Made by a program: the position numbers and the translations under genes. From contig NZ_AZDI01000001.1 in the NCBI RefSeq assembly GCF_001434695.1, positions 181,043 to 245,042 on the forward strand: a stretch of DNA of 64,000 nt. The letters are read 5' to 3'. Of the stretch, positions 30,870 to 39,838 are shown piece after piece. The notes beneath the pieces were generated by a model that was not told the origin of the DNA, did no database searches, and saw only the letters and a program-made list of their open reading frames with translations. Every line of letters starts with the position of its first letter. The stretch's first letter is position 1. The DNA is from Dellaglioa algida DSM 15638 (GTDB lineage: Bacteria; Bacillota; Bacilli; Lactobacillales; Lactobacillaceae).

Positions 30870-30907
30870 AAAAACGATTAACTCAAATATTTGAGTTAAT
30901 CGTTTTT
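30870..30907. terminator. Bidirectional terminator between xerS and HD hydrolase
   Basis: A fully palindromic 38 bases (AAAAACGATTAACTCAAAT and its complement) with A and T tracts at the two ends serves both convergent genes. Confidence 0.9.
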
Positions 30908-30909
30908 AT

Positions 30910-31569
30910 TTACGCCTGTCCGTCCCACTCGGCTTTAAAATTCTCAAGGAAATCCAACATAATACGATGTCTTTTCTTGGCTAATCTCATTCCTGGAGCA
31001 GTTTTCATTGAGTCTGATAATGTGAGCAGTTTCTCATAAAAATGATTAATAACCGTTTGATTATCAACGTTCCGATATTCTTCAGGAGACATATTCGCTC
31101 TAGGTCCATGTTGTGGATCATAAATTTTACTACCAACATGTCCGCCGTAGTAAAATGTTCTCGCAATTCCAATAGCACCAATTGCATCTAATCTATCTGC
31201 ATCTTGAACAATCTTTGCTTCTTGTGATAATGTGATTGATTCATTTGAAAGTTGTTTTTTAAATGAAATAGATTGAATAATAGTCAAGATACTACTAATT
31301 TGATTAGTAGATAATTTAATTGATTCTAAAAAAGTAATTAGATTGTCGGTTTCTTCTTTAACATTTGTGATTACTTTGTCATCGACGACGTCATGCAGAT
31401 AACCGCTTAGAACAATAACCAAATAATCGATATTATGGAGCTCTGACGCAATTGTTTTTGAATTTGCTACGACTCGTTCTATATGAGCAAAATCATGTCC
31501 AGAAGCATCTGCTGATAGCTTCTTTTGTGCGTACTTTTTAACTGCTTGAATTTGCTCTTCGGGGTTCAT
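30910..31569 (-). CDS. HD-domain phosphohydrolase
   Basis: The 219-residue protein has the HD-superfamily metal motif: His in GHDFAHIERV near residue 26, the HD pair in GYLHDVVDDK near residue 58, and the later Asp in QDADRLDAIGAIG near residue 135. It resembles the YedJ/YpgQ group, whose members hydrolyse nucleotides, but the substrate is not shown by sequence. It follows ppaC on the same strand, with a probable terminator between them, so it may be expressed mainly by read-through or from its own promoter. Confidence 0.85.
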   Translation of the reverse strand: MNPEEQIQAVKKYAQKKLSADASGHDFAHIERVVANSKTIASELHNIDYLVIVLSGYLHDVVDDKVITNVKEETDNLITFLESIKLSTNQISSILTIIQSISFKKQLSNESITLSQEAKIVQDADRLDAIGAIGIARTFYYGGHVGSKIYDPQHGPRANMSPEEYRNVDNQTVINHFYEKLLTLSDSMKTAPGMRLAKKRHRIMLDFLENFKAEWDGQA

Positions 31570-31584
31570 GTTAAATTCTCCTTA

Positions 31585-31618
31585 AAATAAAAAAGCTTAG
31601 ACTTGAGATCTAAACTTT
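31585..31618 (-). terminator. Probable terminator between ppaC and HD hydrolase
   Basis: On the - strand AAAGTTTAGA (complement of 31609-31618) pairs with TCTAAGCTTT (complement of 31592-31601) with one mismatch and runs into TTTTATTTT. It is moderate in strength and lies just before the ribosome binding site of the HD gene. Confidence 0.6.
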
Positions 31619-31629
31619 CTAAATACTTA

Positions 31630-32559
31630 TTATGCTTCAAATACTGTTTGTAATTGAGGAACAACTTGTTTCTTTCTTGAAACAACGCCAGGTAATGATA
31701 GTTTGTCGTCAACGAGTTTTTTATTGAAGGCTTTTTCAACCATTTCTTTTGGTTCGCCAACAACAAGTAATTCAGAATCGCTGTCTAGAATGTTTGTAAC
31801 AAGTAATAAGAATAAGTCATAGTTGTTCGTTTTACTATCAGCTTCAATTGCTGAAACCAATGCAGCTTCACGATTAAAGACTTCTTCTAAATCAACTGTA
31901 TTTACTTGAGCAACTCGGACAGTTTTTCCAGCCATATCGAATGATTTGGCATCTCCATTAATTAATTCTTCTTCAGTTTTGCTTGATAAATTAGTGCCAG
32001 CTTTTAGCATGTCTAAGCCGTACACGTTGTAATCAGTATTACTGATTTTAGAAAGTGCCTTTGTTGCTTCAACGTCAACTGGTGTAGTTGTAGGTGATTT
32101 GAATAATAATGTATCTGAAATAATAGCTGACATCATTAAACCAGCAATATTAGCAGGAATTTCAATTCCATTTTCATTAAACATCTTCCAAATAACCGTA
32201 CTTGAGCAACCAACAGCTTCTGAACGGAAGTTAAGTGGCATATTAGTTGTAAAGTTAGCAATGCGATGATGATCTACAACGTCTGTAACAACCAAATCAG
32301 CGATGTCAGAGACACTTTGCTGAAATTCATTGTGGTCAACTAACATAACTGACTCTACTTCATTTTTAGCTGTTTCAATGATTCTTGGTTCTGGTTCGTT
32401 AAAGTAATCTAAAACAAATTTTGTTTCTTCGCTTAGCGAACCTAACGCAACGGCTTCAGTATCGAAACCTAATTTGTTTTGTAAGTATGAAAATGCTTTT
32501 GCAGCAACTACGGCATCTGTATCAGGACTTTGATGCCCAAAAACTAATTGTTTAGTCAT
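31630..32559 (-). CDS. ppaC: Manganese-dependent inorganic pyrophosphatase (family II)
   Basis: PpaC hydrolyses pyrophosphate released by biosynthesis. It is a DHH-family enzyme: the N-terminal metal motif FGHQSPDTDAV, the LVDHNEF loop near residue 75, the DHH motif in VVDHHRIAN near residue 97, and the C-terminal DHHA2 segment SRKKQVVPQL. I start it at ATG 32559 (309 residues, the family length), eleven bases after AAGGAG. It overlaps the stop of the LysR gene by eight bases, which suggests translational coupling. Confidence 0.96.
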   Translation of the reverse strand: MTKQLVFGHQSPDTDAVVAAKAFSYLQNKLGFDTEAVALGSLSEETKFVLDYFNEPEPRIIETAKNEVESVMLVDHNEFQQSVSDIADLVVTDVVDHHRIANFTTNMPLNFRSEAVGCSSTVIWKMFNENGIEIPANIAGLMMSAIISDTLLFKSPTTTPVDVEATKALSKISNTDYNVYGLDMLKAGTNLSSKTEEELINGDAKSFDMAGKTVRVAQVNTVDLEEVFNREAALVSAIEADSKTNNYDLFLLLVTNILDSDSELLVVGEPKEMVEKAFNKKLVDDKLSLPGVVSRKKQVVPQLQTVFEA

Positions 32560-33532
32560 TATTATTATCTCCTTGGTTTTCATTAATTTCTTTAAGGCGT
32601 GTCATATAATCTTTTTCATCTAAAAATTGGTCAAAGGCGTTTAAAAAATGTTCATTTCTAGGTATTTCATCTTTATCTTTTCTAAAAACAAAAGATAAAT
32701 CGAATTTAATTTCTGGTTCAAAATGAGAAGTCCAAAGATCTTTCCCCTCAGGATGAGCAGCTAAAAATGAAGTTGGTAATGCCGTGTAAGCATGAGTTGC
32801 ACGAGCAAATTTTAAAATTTGTGAAGGCGATGTAAAACGAGCGACACTCTTTGGTAAATTAACTAATTGACTTTGATAAATTGTCTTAATTGTTCTATCA
32901 AGATAGTAATCACTTGGATAAGTCACCCAAACGTTATCAATTGTCTCTTGTAACTTAACCTTCTTTTTGGAAGCCAATTTTTCATTATGATGTAGAAATA
33001 ATAGATCTTCAGTAAAAATTTTCTTACTCTCATATGGCTTCCAATTTTTAATACTTTCGTCTGGAAGATACATGATGGCTAGATCGATTTTATTGTTCTC
33101 AAGTTCACTCCAAATTTCTTTGCGCGTTAATAAGTGAAACGACACAATAATATCTGGATTATTCTTATAATACTCAATTACAAAATCATCAAATACTTCA
33201 TCTTCAATCGAAGCCAAAATGCCAATAGTAATTTCCCCTTGTGTGGCACTGGTTGATTGTTGAATCTCATTGGTTGCTTTATTTAATGTTTCATAAATTT
33301 GATGTGTTGCATCTAACATGGTGTAACCTGCGTCTGATAGATGTAATTTTTTACCTACAGAATAAAATAATGGTGCACCGACTGTTCTTTCTAATTTTTT
33401 AATTTGTTGTGTTAACGCTGGTTGCGTAATTCCTAATATTTGGGCCGCTTGCGTATAATTCATAATATCCGCAAGTTGCAAAAAATATGTTAACGTTTTT
33501 GATGAAAATATATTTTCTTGCTTTGTTTTCAT
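32552..33532 (-). CDS. LysR-family transcriptional regulator coupled to ppaC
   Basis: The N-terminal winged helix shows the LysR signature MNYTQAAQILGITQPALTQQ near residue 25, and a periplasmic-binding-like effector domain fills the rest to residue 326. The effector is unknown. The gene ends inside the start of ppaC on the same strand, so both come from one transcript. LysR genes are more often divergent from their target, so cotranscription with a housekeeping pyrophosphatase is somewhat unusual. An Asn-rich tail (GDNNND) covers the overlap. Confidence 0.88.
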   Translation of the reverse strand: MKTKQENIFSSKTLTYFLQLADIMNYTQAAQILGITQPALTQQIKKLERTVGAPLFYSVGKKLHLSDAGYTMLDATHQIYETLNKATNEIQQSTSATQGEITIGILASIEDEVFDDFVIEYYKNNPDIIVSFHLLTRKEIWSELENNKIDLAIMYLPDESIKNWKPYESKKIFTEDLLFLHHNEKLASKKKVKLQETIDNVWVTYPSDYYLDRTIKTIYQSQLVNLPKSVARFTSPSQILKFARATHAYTALPTSFLAAHPEGKDLWTSHFEPEIKFDLSFVFRKDKDEIPRNEHFLNAFDQFLDEKDYMTRLKEINENQGDNNND

Positions 33533-33590
33533 ATTATCCGTGTCCCCTCAAGTTCTAAATAATAGTAGCCATATTAATATAATAAGCGTA

Positions 33591-33625
33591 ATAAAAAAAA
33601 AGAGCAAACTAATTTGCCTTTTTTC
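33591..33625 (-). terminator. Terminator after parC
   Basis: On the - strand AAGGCAAA, a four-base loop and TTTGCTCTT form a short stem followed by about nine T. It ends the parE-parC transcript ahead of the LysR gene. Confidence 0.75.
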
Positions 33626-33639
33626 AAAGAATTTAATTA

Positions 33640-36078
33640 TTATTTAATCTCACTTAACAAAATTGGCATACCCAATTGAGCCGTATCGATTATGAATGAT
33701 CCATTCGAATATCTGTCTGACAATGGGTATGACATTGGTTCAACAATGAATTCATTACCACTTTCAGTAATAACACTTAAATTTACTTCTTTAGTAATTG
33801 GTCTAACGCCAATTACCTTGTGAGGCTCTTTTTTAAGCTCTCTAAGAATGAGAACACCACGTTTTGCCCTACTCGTCGAACTTACTTCTGAGACAGACAT
33901 ACGTTTAAATGAACCGCGTTGCGTTAATAATCCGATTTGACTATTTTCGGATACTAAACAGGTTGAAGCAACAAAATCGTCTTGTTTCAGATTCATTGCA
34001 ATCACACCAGCAGCTTTAGCACCGACAACGGGAACCTCTTCAAGCGGATATCTCAGACCATAACCATCATGTGAAGCACTAAAGATAAATAATGAATTAT
34101 CGTCTTCTTTGAGGTATGAAATCAGAATAACATCATCATCAGCTGATTTTAGTTTCATAAACTTACTTGCGTGCCCTTTATACGTTCGGCCGGGTTGTAA
34201 ATCTGAAACTGCAGTCTGTTTAATAAATCCGTTTTTTGTTGCAAAAACAAATTTACCAGGAGCATCAACCTTTTTGAAAGAAAATGCCTTTATTAGATAT
34301 TCATCATTATCTAATCCAATCGTTTGTGAGATATGTTCGCCAGTATCTTTCCACTTAGCTTCCGTAATTTCATGGATTGGTCGGTAAATCATATTACCTT
34401 TATTTGTAAACATAAATAAATGATCCAAAGTATTAACGGATTCATTGAATACAATACGATCTTCATCCTTTAAGCCGTTCTCATCTACGCCAGAAGCATT
34501 AAATGAACGTAATGAACTGCGTTTAAGGTAGCCATCATGACTGACCAGAACTTGAACGTCTTCAGGTGTAATTAAGACGGCAGTCTCAATCTTAATATCT
34601 TCAATATGTTCTTGTATCTCTGTCATACGCGGTGTGGCATATTCTTTTGATACTTGTTTTAATTCTTTTTTAACAACATCTGACAACATCTTAGGATCCG
34701 CTAATATTGCCTTATATCCAGTAATTTTTTCAGCAAGTTCTGCGTTCTCTTTTTCAAGCGCAGTTACATCTGTATTAGATAAACGGTACAGTTGTAAGGA
34801 TACAATGGCTTCAGCTTGTTTTTCTGTGAAGTCGAAAAGCTCCATTAAGCTTACTTTAGCGCTCTTTTTATCTTTACTTGCGCGAATTGCCTTAATAACT
34901 CGATCTAAAATAGAAAGGGCCTTAATCAAGCCTTCAACGATATGTTGACGAGACTCAGCCTTTTTTAAATCAAATTCAGTTCTTTTTTTGGTAACACTTA
35001 ACTGATATTCCAAGTATGATGATAAAAATTTCTTCAAACCAACTAATTCAGGTCGTTGATTGTTGATTGCGACCATGTTGAAGTTATACGAAATTTGTAA
35101 ATCAGTATTTTTAAACAAATAGTTTAGAATGCCTTGGGCGTTAACGTTACGTTTTAATTCAATGGCGATCTGTAATCCTTCACGATCACTTTCATCACGA
35201 ACCTCAGCAATGCCATCAACTTTTTTAAGTAAGCGAATTTCGTCCATCTTTTTTACAAGTACAGCTTTATTCACTTCATATGGAATTTCAGAGATGATAA
35301 TTTGCGTCTTTCCACCTTTTAACTCTTGAATCTCAGTCCTTGAACGAACAACGACCTTACCACGACCCGTTTTGTATGCGCTTTGAATACCAGAGAGTCC
35401 TTGTAAAATACCGCCAGTAGGAAAATCAGGGCCCTTAACGAATGACATTAATTTGTCTAACGTTGCGTTAGGATGTCCAATTAGGTAGACAACGGCATCT
35501 ACAACTTCACTTAAGTTGTGAGGTGGAATTTCAGTTGCATATCCGGCTGAAATTCCGGTAGCACCATTTACTAATAAGTTAGGAAATCTTGCCGGTAGGA
35601 CTGTTGGTTCATATTCTGTGTCATCAAAATTTAATACGAAATCAACGGTTTCTTTCTCAATATCACGTAGCATCTCAGTTGCAATTTTACTTGTACGAGC
35701 TTCCGTATAACGCATTGCGGCTGGAGAATCGCCATCCATTGACCCGTTGTTACCGTGCATTTCAATAAGGGGTGTACGTAATTTCCAATTTTGACTCATT
35801 CGAACCATGGCTTCATATATCGAACTATCACCATGAGGATGGAAATTACCCATAACATTTCCGACTGATTTGGCTGATTTTCTAAATCCCTTATCGTAGG
35901 TATTACCATCTTGGTTCATAGCATATAAAATACGACGTTGAACGGGCTTTAAACCATCACGAATATCAGGTAACGCACGTTCTTGAATAATGTATTTGGA
36001 ATAACGACCAAATCGTTCACCCATAACATCTTCTAAAGTTAGTTCTTGAATTTTTGATGTGTCTTGTTCTATAGCCAA
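33640..36078 (-). CDS. parC: DNA topoisomerase IV subunit A
   Basis: ParC is the breakage-reunion subunit that decatenates sister chromosomes. The catalytic Tyr is in PAAMRYTEARTS near residue 120. The quinolone region reads HPHGDSSIYEAM, the wild-type pattern with Ser and Glu. The C-terminal half has the beta-pinwheel repeats. It has 812 residues and lies 17 bases after parE. It sits near the presumed terminus, where decatenation and dimer resolution take place. Confidence 0.97.
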   Translation of the reverse strand: MAIEQDTSKIQELTLEDVMGERFGRYSKYIIQERALPDIRDGLKPVQRRILYAMNQDGNTYDKGFRKSAKSVGNVMGNFHPHGDSSIYEAMVRMSQNWKLRTPLIEMHGNNGSMDGDSPAAMRYTEARTSKIATEMLRDIEKETVDFVLNFDDTEYEPTVLPARFPNLLVNGATGISAGYATEIPPHNLSEVVDAVVYLIGHPNATLDKLMSFVKGPDFPTGGILQGLSGIQSAYKTGRGKVVVRSRTEIQELKGGKTQIIISEIPYEVNKAVLVKKMDEIRLLKKVDGIAEVRDESDREGLQIAIELKRNVNAQGILNYLFKNTDLQISYNFNMVAINNQRPELVGLKKFLSSYLEYQLSVTKKRTEFDLKKAESRQHIVEGLIKALSILDRVIKAIRASKDKKSAKVSLMELFDFTEKQAEAIVSLQLYRLSNTDVTALEKENAELAEKITGYKAILADPKMLSDVVKKELKQVSKEYATPRMTEIQEHIEDIKIETAVLITPEDVQVLVSHDGYLKRSSLRSFNASGVDENGLKDEDRIVFNESVNTLDHLFMFTNKGNMIYRPIHEITEAKWKDTGEHISQTIGLDNDEYLIKAFSFKKVDAPGKFVFATKNGFIKQTAVSDLQPGRTYKGHASKFMKLKSADDDVILISYLKEDDNSLFIFSASHDGYGLRYPLEEVPVVGAKAAGVIAMNLKQDDFVASTCLVSENSQIGLLTQRGSFKRMSVSEVSSTSRAKRGVLILRELKKEPHKVIGVRPITKEVNLSVITESGNEFIVEPMSYPLSDRYSNGSFIIDTAQLGMPILLSEIK

Positions 36079-36095
36079 GTTGATATCCTCCTTCC

Positions 36096-38117
36096 CTAGT
36101 CAGTTGTTGTTTGATCTTCAAATAATGTTAATTCAGGGTCATCAGCATTTGAATCAGTAACTTGTTTACTTGCGACTTTATCCAAGATACTACCGTCTTC
36201 TTCGAGTGAAAATTGAACATTTTCTTCAATCCAATTTCGACGAGGTTCTACTTTATCGCCCATTAATGTTGTTACTCGTTTTTCTGCAAGTGCTGGATCA
36301 TCGATTCGAATTCTAACTAAAGTTCTTGTCATTGGATCCATGGTTGTTTCCCACAATTGATCTGCATTCATTTCACCAAGACCTTTAAAACGTTGTAGAT
36401 TATAGCCACGTCCAATTTGTGCTGTAGCTTTATTAAGTTCTTCATCAGTCCAGGCGTAAATGCTTTCCATTTTTTTACCTGTCCCTTTTTGAATTTTATA
36501 TAAAGGTGGTAAAGCGATATAAATTTTACCAGCGTCAATTAAAGGACGCATGTATTTATAAAAGAACGTCAATAATAGTGTTTGAATATGTGCGCCATCG
36601 GTATCAGCATCGGTCATGATAATAATTTTATCGTAGTTACTGTCTTCAATTTTGAATTCAGCGCCAACACCAGCACCGACCGTGTAAATCATTGTATTTA
36701 TTTCTTCATTTTTTAAAATATCTTGTAATTTTGCTTTTTCAGTATTCAAGACCTTACCGCGTAATGGCAAAATAGCCTGAAATTTACGTTCTCGCCCTTG
36801 TTTAGCTGAACCACCGGCAGAATCACCTTCGACTAAGAACAATTCGTTTTTCTTAGCATTTTTTGATTGTGCGGGTGTTAATTTACCTGAAAGTAAGCGA
36901 TCGTTTTTCTTTTTCTTTTTACCATTTCGCGAATCATCGCGAGCTTTACGAGCCGCTTCACGGGCTTCGCGAGCTTTAATTGATTTTCTAACAAGTTCTT
37001 GAGCAAACTCACCATTTTCCATCAAATAAAAGCCAAGTTTTTCGCTCAGAACACTATCAACGATAGACCTTGCTTCAGGTGTACCAAGTTTCCCCTTAGT
37101 TTGTCCCTCGAATTGGAGTAACTCTTCAGGTATTCGTACTGAAATGACGCCTGAAAGGCCCTCTCGAACATCACTACCTTCTAAATTACGATCCTTATCT
37201 TTTAAAAGACCTAATTTTCTGGCATATTCGTTAAAAGCTTTAGTCCAAGCAGATTTCATTCCAGCTTCGTGTGTACCACCATCTTTTGTTCGAACGTTGT
37301 TAACAAAGGACATTAGGTTCTCTGAATAACCGTCATTGTACTGGGCAGCAACTTCAACTTCAATTTTATCTTTAATTCCATCGAAGTACATCACTTCGCC
37401 AATCGTATCTTTATCCTCATTCAAATAGGCGACAAATTCTTTAATCCCATCTTCAAAATGATAGATATCTTGTTTATCTGTTCTTTCATCTGTTAGAACG
37501 ATTTTAACGCCACGTAACAAAAAGGCAGATTCTTTTAGTCTTTCGGCTAAAATATCATATTTATAGATTGTCGTTGAAAAAATACTCTCATCTGGTTTAA
37601 AGGTAACCGTTGTTCCGTTTGCTCGTTTTGTTGCGCCTAATTTTTTTAAAGTGCCAACTGGATGGCCACCATTTTCAAATTTTTCTTCATATCGAACGCC
37701 ATCACGAACGGTATCAACCGTTAACGATGAAGACAACGCGTTAACAACACTTGCGCCAACTCCATGAAGGCCACCCGATGTTTTGTACCCACCCTGGCCA
37801 AATTTCCCACCAGCATGTAAGACGGTAAAGATAACTTCGACAGTTGGGATTCCTGACGCATGCATACCGATTGGCATACCACGTCCGTAATCTACAACAG
37901 TGATGCTGTTATCATTATGGATTGTGACATCTATTTGTGAACCATATCCTGACAAGGCTTCATCGACTGCATTATCAACAATTTCATAGACAAGGTGATG
38001 TAATCCTTTACTATCTGTTGACCCAATATACATACCAGGTCGTTTTCTAACCGCTTCTAGTCCTTCGAGAACTTGAATTGAATCATCATTATATTTGTTT
38101 TTATTTAGATTAGTCAT
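36096..38117 (-). CDS. parE: DNA topoisomerase IV subunit B
   Basis: ParE is the ATPase subunit of topoisomerase IV. The GHKL ATP site shows VDNAVDEAL and YGRGMPIG. The TOPRIM domain begins at LVEGDSAGGSAKQGR near residue 420, followed by PLRGKVLN. It has 673 residues and is the first gene of the parE-parC operon, divergent from plsY, as in many Lactobacillales. Topoisomerase IV is told from gyrase by this plsY-parE-parC arrangement and by sequence type. Confidence 0.96.
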   Translation of the reverse strand: MTNLNKNKYNDDSIQVLEGLEAVRKRPGMYIGSTDSKGLHHLVYEIVDNAVDEALSGYGSQIDVTIHNDNSITVVDYGRGMPIGMHASGIPTVEVIFTVLHAGGKFGQGGYKTSGGLHGVGASVVNALSSSLTVDTVRDGVRYEEKFENGGHPVGTLKKLGATKRANGTTVTFKPDESIFSTTIYKYDILAERLKESAFLLRGVKIVLTDERTDKQDIYHFEDGIKEFVAYLNEDKDTIGEVMYFDGIKDKIEVEVAAQYNDGYSENLMSFVNNVRTKDGGTHEAGMKSAWTKAFNEYARKLGLLKDKDRNLEGSDVREGLSGVISVRIPEELLQFEGQTKGKLGTPEARSIVDSVLSEKLGFYLMENGEFAQELVRKSIKAREAREAARKARDDSRNGKKKKKNDRLLSGKLTPAQSKNAKKNELFLVEGDSAGGSAKQGRERKFQAILPLRGKVLNTEKAKLQDILKNEEINTMIYTVGAGVGAEFKIEDSNYDKIIIMTDADTDGAHIQTLLLTFFYKYMRPLIDAGKIYIALPPLYKIQKGTGKKMESIYAWTDEELNKATAQIGRGYNLQRFKGLGEMNADQLWETTMDPMTRTLVRIRIDDPALAEKRVTTLMGDKVEPRRNWIEENVQFSLEEDGSILDKVASKQVTDSNADDPELTLFEDQTTTD

Positions 38118-38148
38118 TCAGTCAAACTCCCTTACTCCGTATTCCTAC

Positions 38149-38190
38149 AGTAACGTTACTATAATAACCCATTCTTTTTTGAAATGTAAA
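38149..38190 (-). promoter_or_regulatory. parE promoter with palindrome at the start site
   Basis: On the - strand TTTACA (complement of 38185-38190), 18 bp and TATTAT (complement of 38161-38166) form a good promoter. The perfect palindrome AGTAACGTTACT (38149-38160) covers the predicted start. The palindrome may be an operator or chance. Confidence 0.55.
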
Positions 38191-38295
38191 GAAAAATCCG
38201 AATAGACGTTCTATTTTATAAAAAAATTGGTGTCTTCTAAAAAGAATGTTAAAATACTACTTATCGGATTATCGGTCGAGAGGAGTGCTTTATTT

Positions 38296-38919
38296 ATGGG
38301 TACAATTTTATTAATGTTAACAATTGCTTATCTTTTAGGATCAATTCCATCCGGGGTCTGGATTGGAAAATATTTTTACCAAAAGGATATTAGAGAATTT
38401 GGTAGCGGAAACGTCGGAACAACTAATACTTATCGAGTTCTTGGACCAAAAGCGGGGACGATTGTTTTAGTGATGGATGTTTCAAAAGGGATTATTGCTG
38501 CAAGTCTTCCGTATATGTTTGGCGTTGCCGCAACTGTTAGTCCACTATTGATTGGTGTAGGGGCAGTTGCCGGTCATACATTTTCAATTTTCACAAAGTT
38601 TAAAGGTGGTAAGGCTGTCGCTACTGGCGCGGGAATCCTGTTGCCATATAGCCCACTATTCTTCGCAATCGCTTGTACAATTTTTATTTCGCTGATTCTT
38701 TTAACGAGTATGGTAAGTGTTGCCAGCGTGCTTGGGTTTATCGGCATTACGATTGCTGCACTTTTATTCCAAGATTGGCTATTAGCAACAATTGCTGGAA
38801 TTCTGACTATATTTGTTATTTATAAACATAGAGGCAATATAAGTCGTATTTTTAATGGTACCGAGAGCATGGTCCCCTTTGGACTTGGATTATATTTACG
38901 AAATAAAAAAAATCGATGA
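38296..38919 (+). CDS. plsY: Glycerol-3-phosphate acyltransferase PlsY
   Basis: PlsY is a membrane enzyme that transfers an acyl group from acyl-phosphate to glycerol-3-phosphate, the first step of phospholipid synthesis. It has several hydrophobic segments and the conserved motifs [15 protein letters not shown] near residue 36 and [12 protein letters not shown] near residue 100. I choose ATG 38296 (207 residues) after GAGAGGAG; a longer frame from GTG would add 23 non-conserved residues and read through the promoter area. It is monocistronic and divergent from parE. Confidence 0.95.
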   Translation: MGTILLMLTIAYLLGSIPSGVWIGKYFYQKDIREFGSGNVGTTNTYRVLGPKAGTIVLVMDVSKGIIAASLPYMFGVAATVSPLLIGVGAVAGHTFSIFTKFKGGKAVATGAGILLPYSPLFFAIACTIFISLILLTSMVSVASVLGFIGITIAALLFQDWLLATIAGILTIFVIYKHRGNISRIFNGTESMVPFGLGLYLRNKKNR

Positions 38920-38938
38920 CATTGTCATCGATTTTTTT
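38906..38938. terminator. Bidirectional terminator between plsY and epimerase
   Basis: AAAAAAATCGATGAC and GTCATCGATTTTTTT pair around ATT. The hairpin begins inside the last plsY codons and ends three bases before the convergent epimerase stop. Confidence 0.9.
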
Positions 38939-38941
38939 GTC

Positions 38942-39823
38942 TTAAAATACTGTAATATCATATGATCCTTCGAACGATTGATTTTCTTCTAACACATGAA
39001 TATCACCCTTGTCGGATAATTTTCCAGTTGATTTAACGTTATCCGCTAAACCCCACCATGGTTCAATGCAAACAAATGGTGAATTTTCGGGATATTTAGA
39101 CCAGATACCAACGTAGTCAGCGTTATTTACTGTGACTGAAACACCATGATCATCTTCGGGTGTTGAGAGTAGTACAGTCGTTTCTTCCTGGTTCAATTCA
39201 TAGATTAGAGCATCATTTTTGAACGTCTCACGAGATAGTTTAATTGGCTCATTAAACTTAACTGATTTGGCATTCTCCATATCATTAAAAGGACCAACTA
39301 ACGGAATTTGACGTCTCTCAACATTTGGTGCAACATCAATTTGATAATTTTCTAAATCTAAATACGCGTTTTTAAGTGGGACATTGAACGCTGGATGTCC
39401 ACCAATTGAAAATAATAAATCGTTTTCATCTGGGTTATAGACATCATAGATAACTTTTATTTGATGGTTAGCCAAAATATAATGTAATCTTAATCTAAAA
39501 TCAAACGGATATTTTGATTTTGTTTCTGGGGATGAGCCTAAGTCTAGTACGACTGATGTTTCGGTCTTAGAGATTACCGTAAAAAGCATATCACGGGCAA
39601 AGCCATGTTGCCCCATTTTGTACGTTTGTTGATTATATTCGTACTCATCATTTTTTAATCGGCCAACGACTGGAAATAATACTGGTGCGTGTCTTCCCCA
39701 GTATTTTTTATCAGCTTGCCAGATGTATTCAATTTCAGTGTCGATACCCTTAATACTAACTAATTCGGCACCTTCTTCAGAAATTTTAACTGTGATAAAA
39801 TCATTCTTCAATTCAACTGTCAT
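38942..39823 (-). CDS. Aldose 1-epimerase family protein (GalM/LacX-like)
   Basis: This 293-residue protein belongs to the galactose mutarotase-like superfamily, in the LacX/YeaD-like branch that acts on hexoses or hexose phosphates. Family features are HAPVLFPVVGRLKN, the His of GQHGFARD near residue 75, GGHPAFNVP near residue 143 and CIEPWWGLAD near the end. ATG 39823 is preferred, a few bases after GGGTGAG; GTG 39832 overlaps that site. It follows hslU by 15 bases and is probably the last gene of the hslVU unit. The substrate is not known. Confidence 0.85.
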   Translation of the reverse strand: MTVELKNDFITVKISEEGAELVSIKGIDTEIEYIWQADKKYWGRHAPVLFPVVGRLKNDEYEYNQQTYKMGQHGFARDMLFTVISKTETSVVLDLGSSPETKSKYPFDFRLRLHYILANHQIKVIYDVYNPDENDLLFSIGGHPAFNVPLKNAYLDLENYQIDVAPNVERRQIPLVGPFNDMENAKSVKFNEPIKLSRETFKNDALIYELNQEETTVLLSTPEDDHGVSVTVNNADYVGIWSKYPENSPFVCIEPWWGLADNVKSTGKLSDKGDIHVLEENQSFEGSYDITVF

Positions 39824-39838
39824 TCTACTCACCCATTT

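Noticed and set aside
31566-31766. Short - strand ORF between ppaC and the HD gene
   Set aside because: It overlaps ppaC in another frame and crosses the terminator; there is no sign of selection for it.
38149-38160. AGTAACGTTACT as a shared operator with the marR palindrome at 27663
   Set aside because: The shared 8-mer core is expected a couple of times by chance in this much sequence, and the spacing differs.
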